Source of the DNA: Pseudomonas cremoris
GTDB lineage: Bacteria; Pseudomonadota; Gammaproteobacteria; Pseudomonadales; Pseudomonadaceae
Length of the DNA stretch: 64,000 bases
Reading direction: 5' to 3'
Assembly: GCF_014230465.1 (NCBI RefSeq)
Contig: NZ_JAAXCY010000016.1
Location: 78,820-142,819 of the forward strand
Below the pieces are notes generated by a model. That model ran no database searches. It was not told where the DNA came from and saw only the letters and a program-made list of their open reading frames with translations. Position 1 is the first letter of the stretch, and each line of letters opens with the position of its first letter. The position numbers and the translations under genes are program-made. Shown piece after piece: positions 26,006 to 37,483 of the stretch.

Positions 26006-27628
26006 TCAGGCAGCGGTGGCGGTGGTTTGCTGGCCAGGGATAGCCGCAATCAATTCGCGGGTGTAGTCGCTGGCCGGGTGGTTGAAGATACGTTCCACCG
26101 TGCCTTGTTCCACCACCTTGCCATTGCGCAGTACCAGCACCTCATGGGCAAAGTTGGCCACCACCGACAGGTCATGGGACACCAGCACATACGCAATACC
26201 CATGTCCCGTTGCAGCTCTTCGAGCAGGTCGAGGATGTGCGCTTGTACCGACACATCCAGCGCGCTGACCGGTTCATCCAACAGCAACAGGTCTGGCTTC
26301 AACGCCAAGGCGCGGGCGATGGCCACCCGTTGGCATTGGCCGCCGGACAATTCGCGTGGCAAACGATCGAGGAAACTCACCGGTAAATGCACACGGCTGA
26401 TCAACTCCCGCGCTGCGTGTTCAAGGGCGGGGCCCTTGAGCAGGCCGAACGAGACCAGCGGTTCGACAATACTTTCGAACACGGTAAAACGCGGGTCGAG
26501 CGCGGCGAAGGGGTTTTGCTGCACTAATTGCAGGCGCTGGCGCAGCGGGCGGAAGTCGCGCCAGCTCAGGTGGGTGACGTCTTGCTGTTCGAACCAGACT
26601 TGGCCCTGGGTAGGTTTTTCCAGGCCGAGGGCGATGCGCAGCGCGGTGCTTTTGCCTGAGCCGGACTCACCGACAATCGCCAGCGTCTGGCCGGGGTATA
26701 CCTCGAAGTTCAGGTTTTCCAGGGCCACGAACGTGTTGTCTTCACCCTTGACCTTGGGCAGGGCAAAGGTCTTGCCGACGTTTTTCAGGCTCAGGATCGG
26801 TTCTTCCATCGGGTCGATGCGAATCAACGGTTCGCGGCGCTTGGCGAACGTCGGTGCCGCAGCAATCAGCGCCCGGGTGTAGTCATGCTGCGGCGCAGTG
26901 AGGATCTGCCGGGGCGGGCCTTGTTCCACCAGCTCGCCGTGTTGCATCACCAGGATGCGGTCGGCGCGATCGGTGGCCACGCCCAAGTCATGGGTGATGA
27001 TCAGCAGTGAAATGCCACGCTCGCTGACCAGGCGCTGCAGGTGATCGAGGATCTTGCGCTGCACCGTCACATCGAGGGCGCTGGTGGGCTCGTCGGCGAT
27101 GATCAGCCGCGGGTTGCCGGCCAATGCGATGGCGATCAATACGCGTTGGCGCATGCCGCCGGACAGCTCATGGGGATACTGGCGAGCGCGCAATACCGGT
27201 TTGTCGATGCCCACCTGTTGCAGCAGCTCGACAATATCGGCATCGACGGCGGGGTAGCGCTTGCCCTTGGCCAGGATCAGCGCTTCAGCAATTTGCTGGC
27301 CGATGCGCAGCGTCGGGTTGAGGCTGACCATCGGGTCCTGCGGCACCAGGCCCACGGTACGACCGCGCAGTGCACGCTTCTGGCGTTCGTTGGCGTGGGT
27401 CAGGTCGTTGCCGTCCACCCACAACTGGCCGGCGCTGATCTGCGCCGTGTCCGGCAGCAGGCCGAGAATCGCGTTGGCCAGGGTGGACTTACCTGAGCCG
27501 GACTCGCCGACAATCGCCACCGTTTCACCTCTGGCGATGGCAAACGACAACGCGCGTACCGCGTGATTGACCTGCCCGTTGGTGCGGTAGCTGACACTGA
27601 GTTGGCGAACATCCACTAAAGCGTTCAT
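26006..27628 (-). CDS. Dual-domain oligopeptide/nickel-type ABC ATP-binding protein
   Basis: 540 residues from the ATG at 27628 (MNALVDVRQLSVSY), chosen for the AGGAG upstream and the 4-base overlap with the permease. Two complete ATPase domains are fused. The first has [24 protein letters not shown] and [14 protein letters not shown]; the second has [24 protein letters not shown] and LLLLDEPVSALDVS. This is the DppD-DppF fusion type (as in GsiA or YejF). It is the last gene of a five-gene unit beginning with the TonB-dependent receptor and powers import through the two permeases. Confidence 0.93.
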   Translation of the reverse strand: MNALVDVRQLSVSYRTNGQVNHAVRALSFAIARGETVAIVGESGSGKSTLANAILGLLPDTAQISAGQLWVDGNDLTHANERQKRALRGRTVGLVPQDPMVSLNPTLRIGQQIAEALILAKGKRYPAVDADIVELLQQVGIDKPVLRARQYPHELSGGMRQRVLIAIALAGNPRLIIADEPTSALDVTVQRKILDHLQRLVSERGISLLIITHDLGVATDRADRILVMQHGELVEQGPPRQILTAPQHDYTRALIAAAPTFAKRREPLIRIDPMEEPILSLKNVGKTFALPKVKGEDNTFVALENLNFEVYPGQTLAIVGESGSGKSTALRIALGLEKPTQGQVWFEQQDVTHLSWRDFRPLRQRLQLVQQNPFAALDPRFTVFESIVEPLVSFGLLKGPALEHAARELISRVHLPVSFLDRLPRELSGGQCQRVAIARALALKPDLLLLDEPVSALDVSVQAHILDLLEELQRDMGIAYVLVSHDLSVVANFAHEVLVLRNGKVVEQGTVERIFNHPASDYTRELIAAIPGQQTTATAA

Positions 27629-28524
27629 CGCGGGTTCTCCTCGAAGGTACGGGCGATATGGTTGAGGCTGAACACCACGGCCACCAGGAACAAGCCCGGC
27701 AGCAGCGACACCCAAGGCGCGGTGATGAGGAAATGGCGGCCGTTGGCGATCAGCGTGCCCCATTCGGCGGCCGGGGGCACAGCGCCAAAGCCGAGAAAGC
27801 TCAGCCCCGCCGTCGCAAGAATCGCGGCGCCGAAATCGAGTGTCGCCAACACCGCCACCGGGCCCCAGGCGTTCGGCAGGATGTGCAGCAGCAAGGTACG
27901 TCCCCAGCTCGCGCCTCCCAGGCGCGCGGCTTCCACATAGGGCAAGGTCTTGACCCGCAGCACCTCGGCGCGGGTGGTGCGGGCGAACCCCGGAATAATG
28001 CCGACACCCACCGCGATGGCCACCGGCACCGTGCCGAAACCGATGGCGGTGACAATCGCCAAGGCCAACAGCACGCCAGGCAACGCCAGCAACACGTCGA
28101 CAAAACGCATGATCACCGAGTCGATACGTCCACCGGCAAACCCCGACAAAATGCCCAGCCCCAGCCCGCCCACCAAGGCAATCCCCACCGCCAGCGAGGC
28201 CGCGAGCATTGACAGGCTGGCGCCGTAGACCACCCGCGTGAACAGGTCGCGGCCCAGCTCATCGGTGCCGAACCAATGCGTTAGGTTGGGTGCGCGCAGC
28301 TTGTCGACGGGGGAGGTGGCGTAGGGATCGAAGCCCGTCAGCAGGTGCGGTGCCACGGCTGAGGCCAGCGCGAATAACACCAGCAGCAGGGCCAGGCTGA
28401 AACCGGGCCGTCGCAGCAACGGCAGCAGCACTGCCGACGCGCGCTGCAGGCGGCTGCGGCGGCGCCACAAAGGATGACTGGCCGGGATGGCTTTGCCGTG
28501 CAGGTTTTGCTGGAGGATGGTCAT
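27625..28524 (-). CDS. Oligopeptide/nickel-type ABC permease (DppC/OppC type)
   Basis: 299 residues. A long cytoplasmic N-terminal tail is followed by about six membrane segments. The family signature LTHWFGTDELGRDLFTRVVYGASLSM is present. The EAA-like coupling loop is YVEAARLGGASWGRTLLLHILPNAWGPV. It overlaps the ATPase gene by 4 bases and starts 3 bases after the first permease gene ends. With the DppB-type protein it forms the translocation pore. Confidence 0.93.
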   Translation of the reverse strand: MTILQQNLHGKAIPASHPLWRRRSRLQRASAVLLPLLRRPGFSLALLLVLFALASAVAPHLLTGFDPYATSPVDKLRAPNLTHWFGTDELGRDLFTRVVYGASLSMLAASLAVGIALVGGLGLGILSGFAGGRIDSVIMRFVDVLLALPGVLLALAIVTAIGFGTVPVAIAVGVGIIPGFARTTRAEVLRVKTLPYVEAARLGGASWGRTLLLHILPNAWGPVAVLATLDFGAAILATAGLSFLGFGAVPPAAEWGTLIANGRHFLITAPWVSLLPGLFLVAVVFSLNHIARTFEENPR

Positions 28525-28527
28525 GAT

Positions 28528-29478
28528 CTACGACACCTTTGGCGTGTGGGAAATACGCGGGTCGAACCAGGGGTAGAGCAGGTCGACCAGCAGGTTCACC
28601 AGCACAAACGCCGCCGCAGACACGGCGACAATGGCCAGCACCACCGGAATGTCCTGGCGCAGCACCGCTTCTTGGGCGAGACGGCCAATACCGGAGCGGG
28701 CGAAGATGGTTTCCACCAGCACCGCCCCGGACACCGTGTTGCCCACCTGCAAGCCGATCAGGGTGAGGATCGGCAGCGCAGCGTTCTTGAACCCGTGCCG
28801 CGCCTGCACCTGGCCACGGCTGAGGCCCTTGGCATAGGCGGTGGCGATATAGGACTCCTTCCACACGCCCTGGAAACTGCGTTGCAGCACCTGGGCGTAC
28901 ACCGCTGCACTTGGAATGGCCAGGGTCACCGCCGGTAGGATCAGGCTTTCAAAGCCCTTGCTGCCGGTCGCCGGAAACCAACCCAGGCCAAAGGCGAACA
29001 CCTGGATCAGCAGCAACCCCATCCAGAATACCGGCACCGAGAAACCCAGGGAGGGCAGGCGGGTCAACGCTTTTTTCAACGGTTGCCAGCGGATATAGGC
29101 GGTCAAATACGCCAGGCCGATACCACCCAGCAGTGACAACACAATGGCCAAGCCGGCTAGCGACAGGGTTTGCGGCAGCCGCTCCACCAGCAACTCAGCC
29201 ACTGGGCGGTTCAGCGAAAGCGACTGGCCGAAGTCACCCCGCAACGCGCCCCACAGCAGGTCGAAATATTGTTCGAACACGCCTTTGTCCAAGCCGTAAT
29301 AGGCGCGCGCCTTGGCCAGGTCTTCCACCGACAGCGAGTCGGCTTCCATGCCCGAAGCGCTGAGCATCAGCGACAGCGTGTCACCCGGCAGCAGGTACAG
29401 GATGAAGTAGGTGATGCTGTAGGCCCCCCACAACACCACAAGCGCTTGCCCGACCCGACCGATCACATAGCGGCTCAT
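28528..29478 (-). CDS. Oligopeptide/nickel-type ABC permease (DppB/OppB type)
   Basis: 316 residues with about six membrane segments. The opening MSRYVIGRVGQALVVLWGAY and the early LYLLPGD are characteristic of DppB-type permeases. The coupling loop includes SYIATAYAKGLSRGQVQARHGFKNAALPIL. Its ATG overlaps the substrate-binding-protein stop by 4 bases, showing tight coupling within the operon. Confidence 0.93.
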   Translation of the reverse strand: MSRYVIGRVGQALVVLWGAYSITYFILYLLPGDTLSLMLSASGMEADSLSVEDLAKARAYYGLDKGVFEQYFDLLWGALRGDFGQSLSLNRPVAELLVERLPQTLSLAGLAIVLSLLGGIGLAYLTAYIRWQPLKKALTRLPSLGFSVPVFWMGLLLIQVFAFGLGWFPATGSKGFESLILPAVTLAIPSAAVYAQVLQRSFQGVWKESYIATAYAKGLSRGQVQARHGFKNAALPILTLIGLQVGNTVSGAVLVETIFARSGIGRLAQEAVLRQDIPVVLAIVAVSAAAFVLVNLLVDLLYPWFDPRISHTPKVS

Positions 29479-31103
29479 GGCGTGCCGATCTCAATATCGC
29501 CCAGCAGCGCGAAGCCTTCGGCGGTCCAGCGGAAGTTCTTCACTTTGGCCGAGGTTGCCGCCTGCCACACACGCTCGTAGATCGGGAACGCCGAGCTTTC
29601 ATCGATCAGCAAGTCCTGCAGGTCGCCATACGCCGCTGCGCGTTGCTGGCTTTGGGTGGCGGTGATGCCGGCATCGAACAAGGCCTTGGCTTTGTCCAGC
29701 ACCGCAGGCGTGTAGGTGTTGGTTGCGACGGTGGAGCTGTTAGCGCTGCGTGGGTCGAGGATGGTTTGCAGAATGATCGGGTCGGCGCGGGTCATGTAGT
29801 TGATGGTCAGGTCGTAGTTGCCGGCGGAGTTGTTGGCCACCCATTCGGCACGGGTCACCACGCTGAGTTTCAACTCGATGCCGACTTTGCGCAGCTGGTC
29901 CTGGATCAGCACGTCGCCAGCGGTTTCCGCCGGGCTGATGTTGTAGCTCAGGCTCAGGCGCTTGCCGTTTTTCTGCCGGTAGCCGTCTGCGCCCTTGGCC
30001 CAGCCGGCTTGCTCGAGCAATTGCTCGGCACCTGCGGGGTCGTAGGCAAGCTTGTCCGCCTGGCTTTTGAAGTAGGGCGTGGTCACATCGAACACACCTT
30101 GCACCACCGGGAACTCGGCGTTGTACACGGTGCTGGCGTAGCTCTTGCGGTCGATGGATTTCTGCACGGCCAAGCGCACGTTCTGGTCGGCAAGCACGCG
30201 CTCACCACGCGTATTGGGGAACAGGTTCAGCGATGGGCCCGGCAGCGAGCGGCTCTGAATGGTTGCGCCCTTGGACTGGAACAGTTTCAAGTCGACTTCC
30301 GAGAACGGGTTGCGTGGCCACAGGATGTCGGCCTTGCCTTGCAGGAACAGGCCGTTGCGCACGCTCTCTTCGGGGATGTAGGTGACGTCTACGGCATCCA
30401 GGTGCGCTTCGCCCTGGTTTTTCATATTCGCCGACGCCCAGGCGTAGCCTTTGCGCTTGGTCAGGTGCGCACCGACTTCCGGGGTGTAGCTCTCCAGTAC
30501 GAACGGGCCGGTACCGATGATCTTGCCCAGCGAACGCTCCTTGACGGTGAGGGCGTAGGACGCCGGTGCAAGGATCGACAAGTTGGTCGTGGAAGTGGCT
30601 TGCAGGAAGCCGGCGTTAGGTTTGTTGAGCACCAGCTTGACGGTGAAGTCGTCGACCACTTCGGCGTGGTCATAGCCCGCCAGGTAAGTCGCACCAAAGG
30701 TCGCCGGCAACTCGGTGGCCAGGGCCTTGTCACTGTCGAACGCGGTTTTTACTGCCTTGGCATCGAAACGCTCGCCATTGCTGAACGTCACGTCCTCACG
30801 CAGGTGAAAGGTGTAGCTAAGTGCGTCGTCACTCACTTCCCAGCTTTTGGCCAGCCAGGGAATGATCTTGCCGGTGTCCGGGTCTTGGTCGGTCAGGGAT
30901 TCGGCGACGTTGCGCAGCAGCACGCGGTGTTCCAGCCAATAGACCTGGAAGGGGTCGATGCTGACCAGGATGGTGTTGTCGCCGAAGAACGCGATGTTCA
31001 AGGTCTTGTTCGCCTGGGTGTCGTTACCCGGAGAACACGCGGCCAGGCTCAAGGCCAGGGCACAAGGGGCCAGCAGACGGCTCATCAAGTTGGAGGTATT
31101 CAA
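29475..31103 (-). CDS. Lipoprotein substrate-binding protein of the Dpp/Opp-type transporter
   Basis: Family-5 extracellular solute-binding protein of about 542 residues. A lipobox (LSLAAC, mature CSPGNDTQ) anchors it to a membrane. Family motifs: ESLTDQDPDTGKIIPWLAKSW, YTFHLREDVTFSNGERFDA and VRLAVQKSIDRKSYA. The start is uncertain: a TTG at 31103 has AGGG six bases upstream, whereas the ATG at 31085 (MSRLLAPC) has no binding site. The much longer upstream frame overlaps the receptor gene and is not coding. Substrate is probably a peptide, metallophore or similar molecule delivered through the upstream receptor. Confidence 0.9.
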   Translation of the reverse strand: MNTSNLMSRLLAPCALALSLAACSPGNDTQANKTLNIAFFGDNTILVSIDPFQVYWLEHRVLLRNVAESLTDQDPDTGKIIPWLAKSWEVSDDALSYTFHLREDVTFSNGERFDAKAVKTAFDSDKALATELPATFGATYLAGYDHAEVVDDFTVKLVLNKPNAGFLQATSTTNLSILAPASYALTVKERSLGKIIGTGPFVLESYTPEVGAHLTKRKGYAWASANMKNQGEAHLDAVDVTYIPEESVRNGLFLQGKADILWPRNPFSEVDLKLFQSKGATIQSRSLPGPSLNLFPNTRGERVLADQNVRLAVQKSIDRKSYASTVYNAEFPVVQGVFDVTTPYFKSQADKLAYDPAGAEQLLEQAGWAKGADGYRQKNGKRLSLSYNISPAETAGDVLIQDQLRKVGIELKLSVVTRAEWVANNSAGNYDLTINYMTRADPIILQTILDPRSANSSTVATNTYTPAVLDKAKALFDAGITATQSQQRAAAYGDLQDLLIDESSAFPIYERVWQAATSAKVKNFRWTAEGFALLGDIEIGTP

Positions 31104-31147
31104 TGGTTTGCCCTCGTATGGCGATTCGGGTGCGTGGGAGGTTGGGA

Positions 31148-33574
31148 TCAGAAGTCGTAGGCCAGCTTGGTGTACCAGTAGCCGCCGCCGGGGTAGAACG
31201 GCGGGTTGCCGTAGGCCGCCAGGCCCAGGTTGCTGTAGACGGCGTGCTTGTCGGGGCGCACGTCGAAGATGTTGGTGCCGCCGATGCTCACCGTCAGGCT
31301 GTCGACGAAGGTGTAGCTGACGTCGAGGTCGGTGATCCATTTGGCGCCAAAGCTGCGGTCGCCGCTGGGGTTGACCGCGAGGGTCTTGACCGAGCCGTAG
31401 CGTGCGGTTTGCAGGTTCACTGCCAGGTCCGAGACCTTCCAGTTGGCCCCCAAAATCCATTTGGTCTTGGGCGAGGCATCGGTGAGGTCGCCTTCGCGGT
31501 CGCGGCCTACCAGGGTCACACCTGAGTTAGCCAATGCTGCCGGGGTATCGCGGCTACCTTCGATGGTCGTTTTGTTCCAGTTGAAACCCAGGCTCCAGCG
31601 CACATCGCCCCAGGCGTCCAGCGGCGTGGTGTGGTCGGCGACCACGTCCAGGCCTTTGGTGCGGGTGTCGAAGGCGTTGGTGTAGTAGTTGACCCAGGTG
31701 CCCGAAGGCACGCCTTGCGCGGTGAGGATCGAGTTGATGGCGCCGTTGCCACGGTCATAGATATTGCTGGTGAGCGCGATTCGGTCGTCGATGTCGATCA
31801 GGTACGCGTCGGCGGTGATGCTGGTACGCGGCGCGGGTTGCCAGGTGAGGCCCAGGCCGAGGTTGCGCGATTTTTCCGGCTTGAGGTCATCGCCGCCGAG
31901 GGCCTTGGCCAGGTTGCTGCCGGATGGGGTCAGGCGCGTCACTGCCGGAACCACGTTGCCGTTGGCGTCGATTGCCACGCGGTTGTCGGCCACGGTGTAG
32001 CCGATCTGGGTCAGCGATGGCGCACGGAAACCGGTGCCCACGGTGCCGCGCACGGCCACGGTGTCGGTCAGCTCATAACGCGAGTTCACTTTCAGGCCAA
32101 AGGTGTTGCCCGAGTCATCGTCGTAATGCTCGATGCGGCCGGCGAGGTCGAGAAACCAGCGCTCGGTCAGGTCAAAGCCCAGGTCCAGGTAGCCCGCGTA
32201 GTTATTGCGGATCAGGCTCACCTCGTCTTCCGGGCGAATCGTCACCGCCGCTTGCGCGCCCGAAGCCGCTGGGTAAGTGCCGGTGATATACGCCTCGCGG
32301 TCACCGGCGAAGGTGCTGAAATGCTCCCAGCGATGTTCCAGCCCGGCCGACACCTGCACCGGCGACGTCAGGTTGAACAGGCTGTCGTAGCGGCGGGTGA
32401 AGTCGAGGTTGTTCACCCATTGCTCAAAGCGAAAGGTTGCCAGGTTGTCGAATTTGGTCGGTGACGCAGTGCCCAGGGACGGGTTGATGTTCAAGTCGCT
32501 GGAGTGGTGCACATTGTTGCGCCCGTAGGTGGTGCTCAGGTCCCAGTTCCAGTCGGCGACCTGGCCCTTTCCGCCGAATAGCAATTGGTAGTCGCGGTCC
32601 TTGATGTTGTTCAGCGGGAAGTAACCGTCGGGGAATACCTCGGGCACCGCCGCCGTGCCGGTGGGCAGGCGGAAGTAGTTGGCGGCTTCGGCATCGCGCT
32701 CGCCGTAGGTGGAGAACGAGTACAGCGTCAGGTCTTGCAGCGGTAGCTCGGCGTTGTAGGCCAGGTTGAAGGCCTTGAGGTCGGGGTCGCCGTTCTTGAT
32801 TGCCACGCGGTCCCAGGCCGCTTCCTTTGCCGGGTCATTGAAGGCTCTCACGCTGCTGTCGGCCTTGTCGTTCCACGACGCGCTGCCACGCTTGCGCGCA
32901 TCGGCGGAGAGGTGAAAGAAGCCGCCCTGGCCAAGCTCGAATCCCTGGTCACCGGCCACCTTGATGGTTTCGCCCTGGCCGGAATACAGCTGGCCGTAGC
33001 TGGTTTCCAGGTGGCCGCCGCTCTTGGTGTTCTTGAGGATGATGTTGATCACACCGGCCACCGCATCAGAACCGTACTGTGCGGCAGCGCTGTCTTTGAG
33101 CACTTCGATATGGTCCACGGCGCTGACCGGGATCAGGTCGATGTCCACCGCGTTTGCACCGCTGTTGTCGATGGAGCCGCGCTGGCCGGTGGCGCCGTTG
33201 TGGCGACGCTTGCCGTTGACCAGCACCAGCGTATACGCGGGGCCCAGGCTGCGGTTGCTCAACGGGCGCGTCACCGAGTTGTAGCCGGCGATATTGGTGC
33301 CGAAGTTGAACGACGGCAGCAGCTTGGCAATCGCCTCCGAGAGCTCGGCGCGGCCAGTCTTGAGCAACTGGTCACTGTTGATCACGTCAATTGGTGCCGG
33401 GCTGTCCGCCACTGTGCGCTCCTGGCCACGCAGGCCGGTGGAGATCACGGTGACAGTGTCGAGTTTGGCGTCTTCGGTTGCTGCATCGGCAAAGGAGGGC
33501 GTTACGGCTAGCAGCAGGGAGCTGGTCAAGAATGACAGGTGAAACCTGGTGAAGGGGTAGGTGGTGTCGGGCAT
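31148..33574 (-). CDS. TonB-dependent outer membrane receptor
   Basis: 808 residues. A Sec signal peptide ends near PSFADA, followed by a TonB-box-like segment (LDTVTVIST). The plug domain contains YTLVLVNGKRRHNG, VDIDLIPVSAVDHIEVLKDS and AAAQYGSDAVAGVINIILK. A 22-strand barrel ends in the C-terminal aromatic YDF expected for outer membrane insertion. It is the first gene of the unit, 44 bases before the binding protein, so outer and inner membrane uptake are encoded together. There is no N-terminal STN signalling extension. Ligand unknown. Confidence 0.92.
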   Translation of the reverse strand: MPDTTYPFTRFHLSFLTSSLLLAVTPSFADAATEDAKLDTVTVISTGLRGQERTVADSPAPIDVINSDQLLKTGRAELSEAIAKLLPSFNFGTNIAGYNSVTRPLSNRSLGPAYTLVLVNGKRRHNGATGQRGSIDNSGANAVDIDLIPVSAVDHIEVLKDSAAAQYGSDAVAGVINIILKNTKSGGHLETSYGQLYSGQGETIKVAGDQGFELGQGGFFHLSADARKRGSASWNDKADSSVRAFNDPAKEAAWDRVAIKNGDPDLKAFNLAYNAELPLQDLTLYSFSTYGERDAEAANYFRLPTGTAAVPEVFPDGYFPLNNIKDRDYQLLFGGKGQVADWNWDLSTTYGRNNVHHSSDLNINPSLGTASPTKFDNLATFRFEQWVNNLDFTRRYDSLFNLTSPVQVSAGLEHRWEHFSTFAGDREAYITGTYPAASGAQAAVTIRPEDEVSLIRNNYAGYLDLGFDLTERWFLDLAGRIEHYDDDSGNTFGLKVNSRYELTDTVAVRGTVGTGFRAPSLTQIGYTVADNRVAIDANGNVVPAVTRLTPSGSNLAKALGGDDLKPEKSRNLGLGLTWQPAPRTSITADAYLIDIDDRIALTSNIYDRGNGAINSILTAQGVPSGTWVNYYTNAFDTRTKGLDVVADHTTPLDAWGDVRWSLGFNWNKTTIEGSRDTPAALANSGVTLVGRDREGDLTDASPKTKWILGANWKVSDLAVNLQTARYGSVKTLAVNPSGDRSFGAKWITDLDVSYTFVDSLTVSIGGTNIFDVRPDKHAVYSNLGLAAYGNPPFYPGGGYWYTKLAYDF

Positions 33575-33899
33575 ATCGAGAAGGATCCCTTAAGCCTGGA
33601 TCAGGCGGCTGGTGGTCGGATGTGCGTCCTCCACCAGGTAAGGGGTCGGTCTGTGATGTGAAGATATTCCTATAAAAAACCTGAGTGAAAGTCTTTTTTG
33701 GAATAAGCTAATTATTATAAATTGTTATCTTATAGGTGCTTAAGATCATCTATTTTTATTTAATGTGCGTGCCACTTCCGTATTAATCCCAGGTGCCCAA
33801 GCCCTTTCTCTTTGGTCGTGTAGGGCCTCGTTGCGTTGGACGGCGGCGGGCGCGGCTGCAATTCTGCATAGCGCTCCCTCACAAACAAGGACGCTCGCC
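33575..33899. promoter_or_regulatory. AT-rich divergent regulatory region upstream of the TonB-dependent receptor
   Basis: No gene is supported. Bases 33660-33760 are strikingly AT-rich compared with the surroundings. TATTCC at 33665-33670 and GGAATA at 33700-33705 form an inverted pair 29 bases apart, followed by a stretch (AATTATTATAAATTGTTAT) that is only loosely Fur-box-like. It probably carries the receptor promoter. The controlling metal, sulfur or peptide signal cannot be decided by eye. Confidence 0.4.
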
Positions 33900-34304
33900 A
33901 TGCTCGGTTACTACGCCCACTACAGCCAGTACTACATCACGGTGCTGATGCTCACCACCACGTTGTTTTTTGCCTTGCCGATCTTTGTTGCCCCCATCAC
34001 CTGGGCGCGCCTCATGGGCTGGACGATTCCCGAGCATCAGCATCTGGCGATTTATTTTGGCCGGTGCCTGGGGGCGTTCATCCTGGTGATAGAAGTGGCG
34101 ATGTTGCGCTCAGCCACCACTGGCACCAGCTTCAGTTACGCGTTCGATCTGCTGTTTGTGGTGTTTTCGCTGATGTTTGTCGTGCATGTGTATGGCGCGC
34201 TGAAGCGCATCCAGCCGATTTCGGAAACCTTGGAGATCGGGTTTTGGATGCTGTTGTTTGTGCTCAACACGGTGTTCTATCCAGGGACATCTATCGTCCT
34301 GTAG
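33900..34304 (+). CDS. Small four-TM membrane protein of unknown function
   Basis: 134 residues from the ATG at 33900 (MLGYYAHYSQYYITVLMLTT), with AAGGA 8 bases upstream. The longer upstream frame is not supported. Four hydrophobic segments lie at about 10-32, 52-70, 77-97 and 108-128, separated by short polar loops. No motif of a named family was found. It converges with a LysR gene and is not obviously part of either neighbour's operon. Confidence 0.7.
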   Translation: MLGYYAHYSQYYITVLMLTTTLFFALPIFVAPITWARLMGWTIPEHQHLAIYFGRCLGAFILVIEVAMLRSATTGTSFSYAFDLLFVVFSLMFVVHVYGALKRIQPISETLEIGFWMLLFVLNTVFYPGTSIVL

Positions 34305-34311
34305 GGGCCGC

Positions 34312-35223
34312 TCATTGCAGGAAGAAGTGCTGTTTGATCGACTCCAACAGCAGTGACTTGACCACCTGCAGCGTGCTGTCGTGTTTGCTGCCGACGCGCA
34401 TGCCCAGTTCAAGTTCGTAGGACGGCATAGGCACCGGGCAGGGGAAAATCCGCAGCGTGGTGATTTTTTCCATCGCGCGTGCGGCATGGGTGGGCACGGT
34501 TGTGATCAGCGTTGAGCCGATCAGCAAAAACGGTACTGCGGCGAAGTGTGAGGTCGAGGCCTTGACCGTGCGGGTCAGGCCGACACTGTTCAGGCCTTCG
34601 TCGACGATGCCTATATAACCGCCAGAAGACACCAGCAGGTGCGGACGTTGCGCGTAATCCTGCGCTGTTTGCGGAATGGGGTTGTCGGCATCTGCAACAC
34701 ACAGGTAGTTGCCCCTGCCGAGGCGGATCCTGGTGATCAGTTGCGACGACAGGCCGCCCGCCGAAATCGCGATGTCTATTTTCTGCCCCATGAGCATGTC
34801 TTGTACGACGCCGCTGTGGGTTTGCCGGAAAATGATACGCAGCCCCGGCAGGCGTTCTTCCACGACCGAAAGAATCTGCTGCCCCAGTGCTATTTCGCTG
34901 TCATCCGACAGCCCGATGGTGATGGTGCGGCCCTTCACTTGCTGGCCACCGGATGATAAGGCCAGCGCCAATCTGCAGCGGTTGATTGCCTCTTCTATCA
35001 ACGGGTACAGCTCGTTCGCGCGCATGGTTGGCCGCAGGCCGCGGCCGGTTCGCTCAAACAGCGGGTCTGCGTAGATGTCCCTCAAGCGAGCGAGTGAGGC
35101 ACTGACGGCCGGCTGGGTGACACCGAGCCTGATAGCCGCACGGCTGGCACCGCCTTCTTCGATCAGGGCAACGAAGACTCTCAATAGATTGAGGTCGACC
35201 GTTTCGATATCAATGTGATTCAT
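34312..35223 (-). CDS. LysR-family regulator, divergent from the PBP operon
   Basis: 303 residues. The N-terminal winged HTH is LNLLRVFVALIEEGGASRAAIRLGVTQPAVSASLARLRDIYADPLFERTGRGLRPT, of the LeuO/NodD/SyrM-like branch. A periplasmic-binding-like effector domain fills the rest. It starts 168 bases from the peptidoglycan-binding protein gene on the other strand, the usual layout for a LysR protein and its target. It is therefore the best candidate regulator of the accessory PBP operon. Confidence 0.9.
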   Translation of the reverse strand: MNHIDIETVDLNLLRVFVALIEEGGASRAAIRLGVTQPAVSASLARLRDIYADPLFERTGRGLRPTMRANELYPLIEEAINRCRLALALSSGGQQVKGRTITIGLSDDSEIALGQQILSVVEERLPGLRIIFRQTHSGVVQDMLMGQKIDIAISAGGLSSQLITRIRLGRGNYLCVADADNPIPQTAQDYAQRPHLLVSSGGYIGIVDEGLNSVGLTRTVKASTSHFAAVPFLLIGSTLITTVPTHAARAMEKITTLRIFPCPVPMPSYELELGMRVGSKHDSTLQVVKSLLLESIKQHFFLQ

Positions 35224-35391
35224 ATCAGATAGCCTGGATTGCGTGTTGATCTATATTCTAGCAGCCGTAAAAATGGCCTACCAAACGATTTGTAGTTCAT
35301 CGCGAATAACTGATGGGCAAATACTTTGTCGTTGGAAAGTATGTGTTAGTGCGAGGGGTCGATAAAAGGCATTAAGGCCTGAGGCATAACG

Positions 35392-37448
<2,057 letters not shown>

Positions 37449-37483
37449 GTTCGCCCGCTATTTATAGACACTAAGAGTGAGTA

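Noticed and set aside
29643..31160. 505-codon plus-strand frame opposite the binding-protein gene
   Set aside because: Shadow of the family-5 solute-binding lipoprotein gene.
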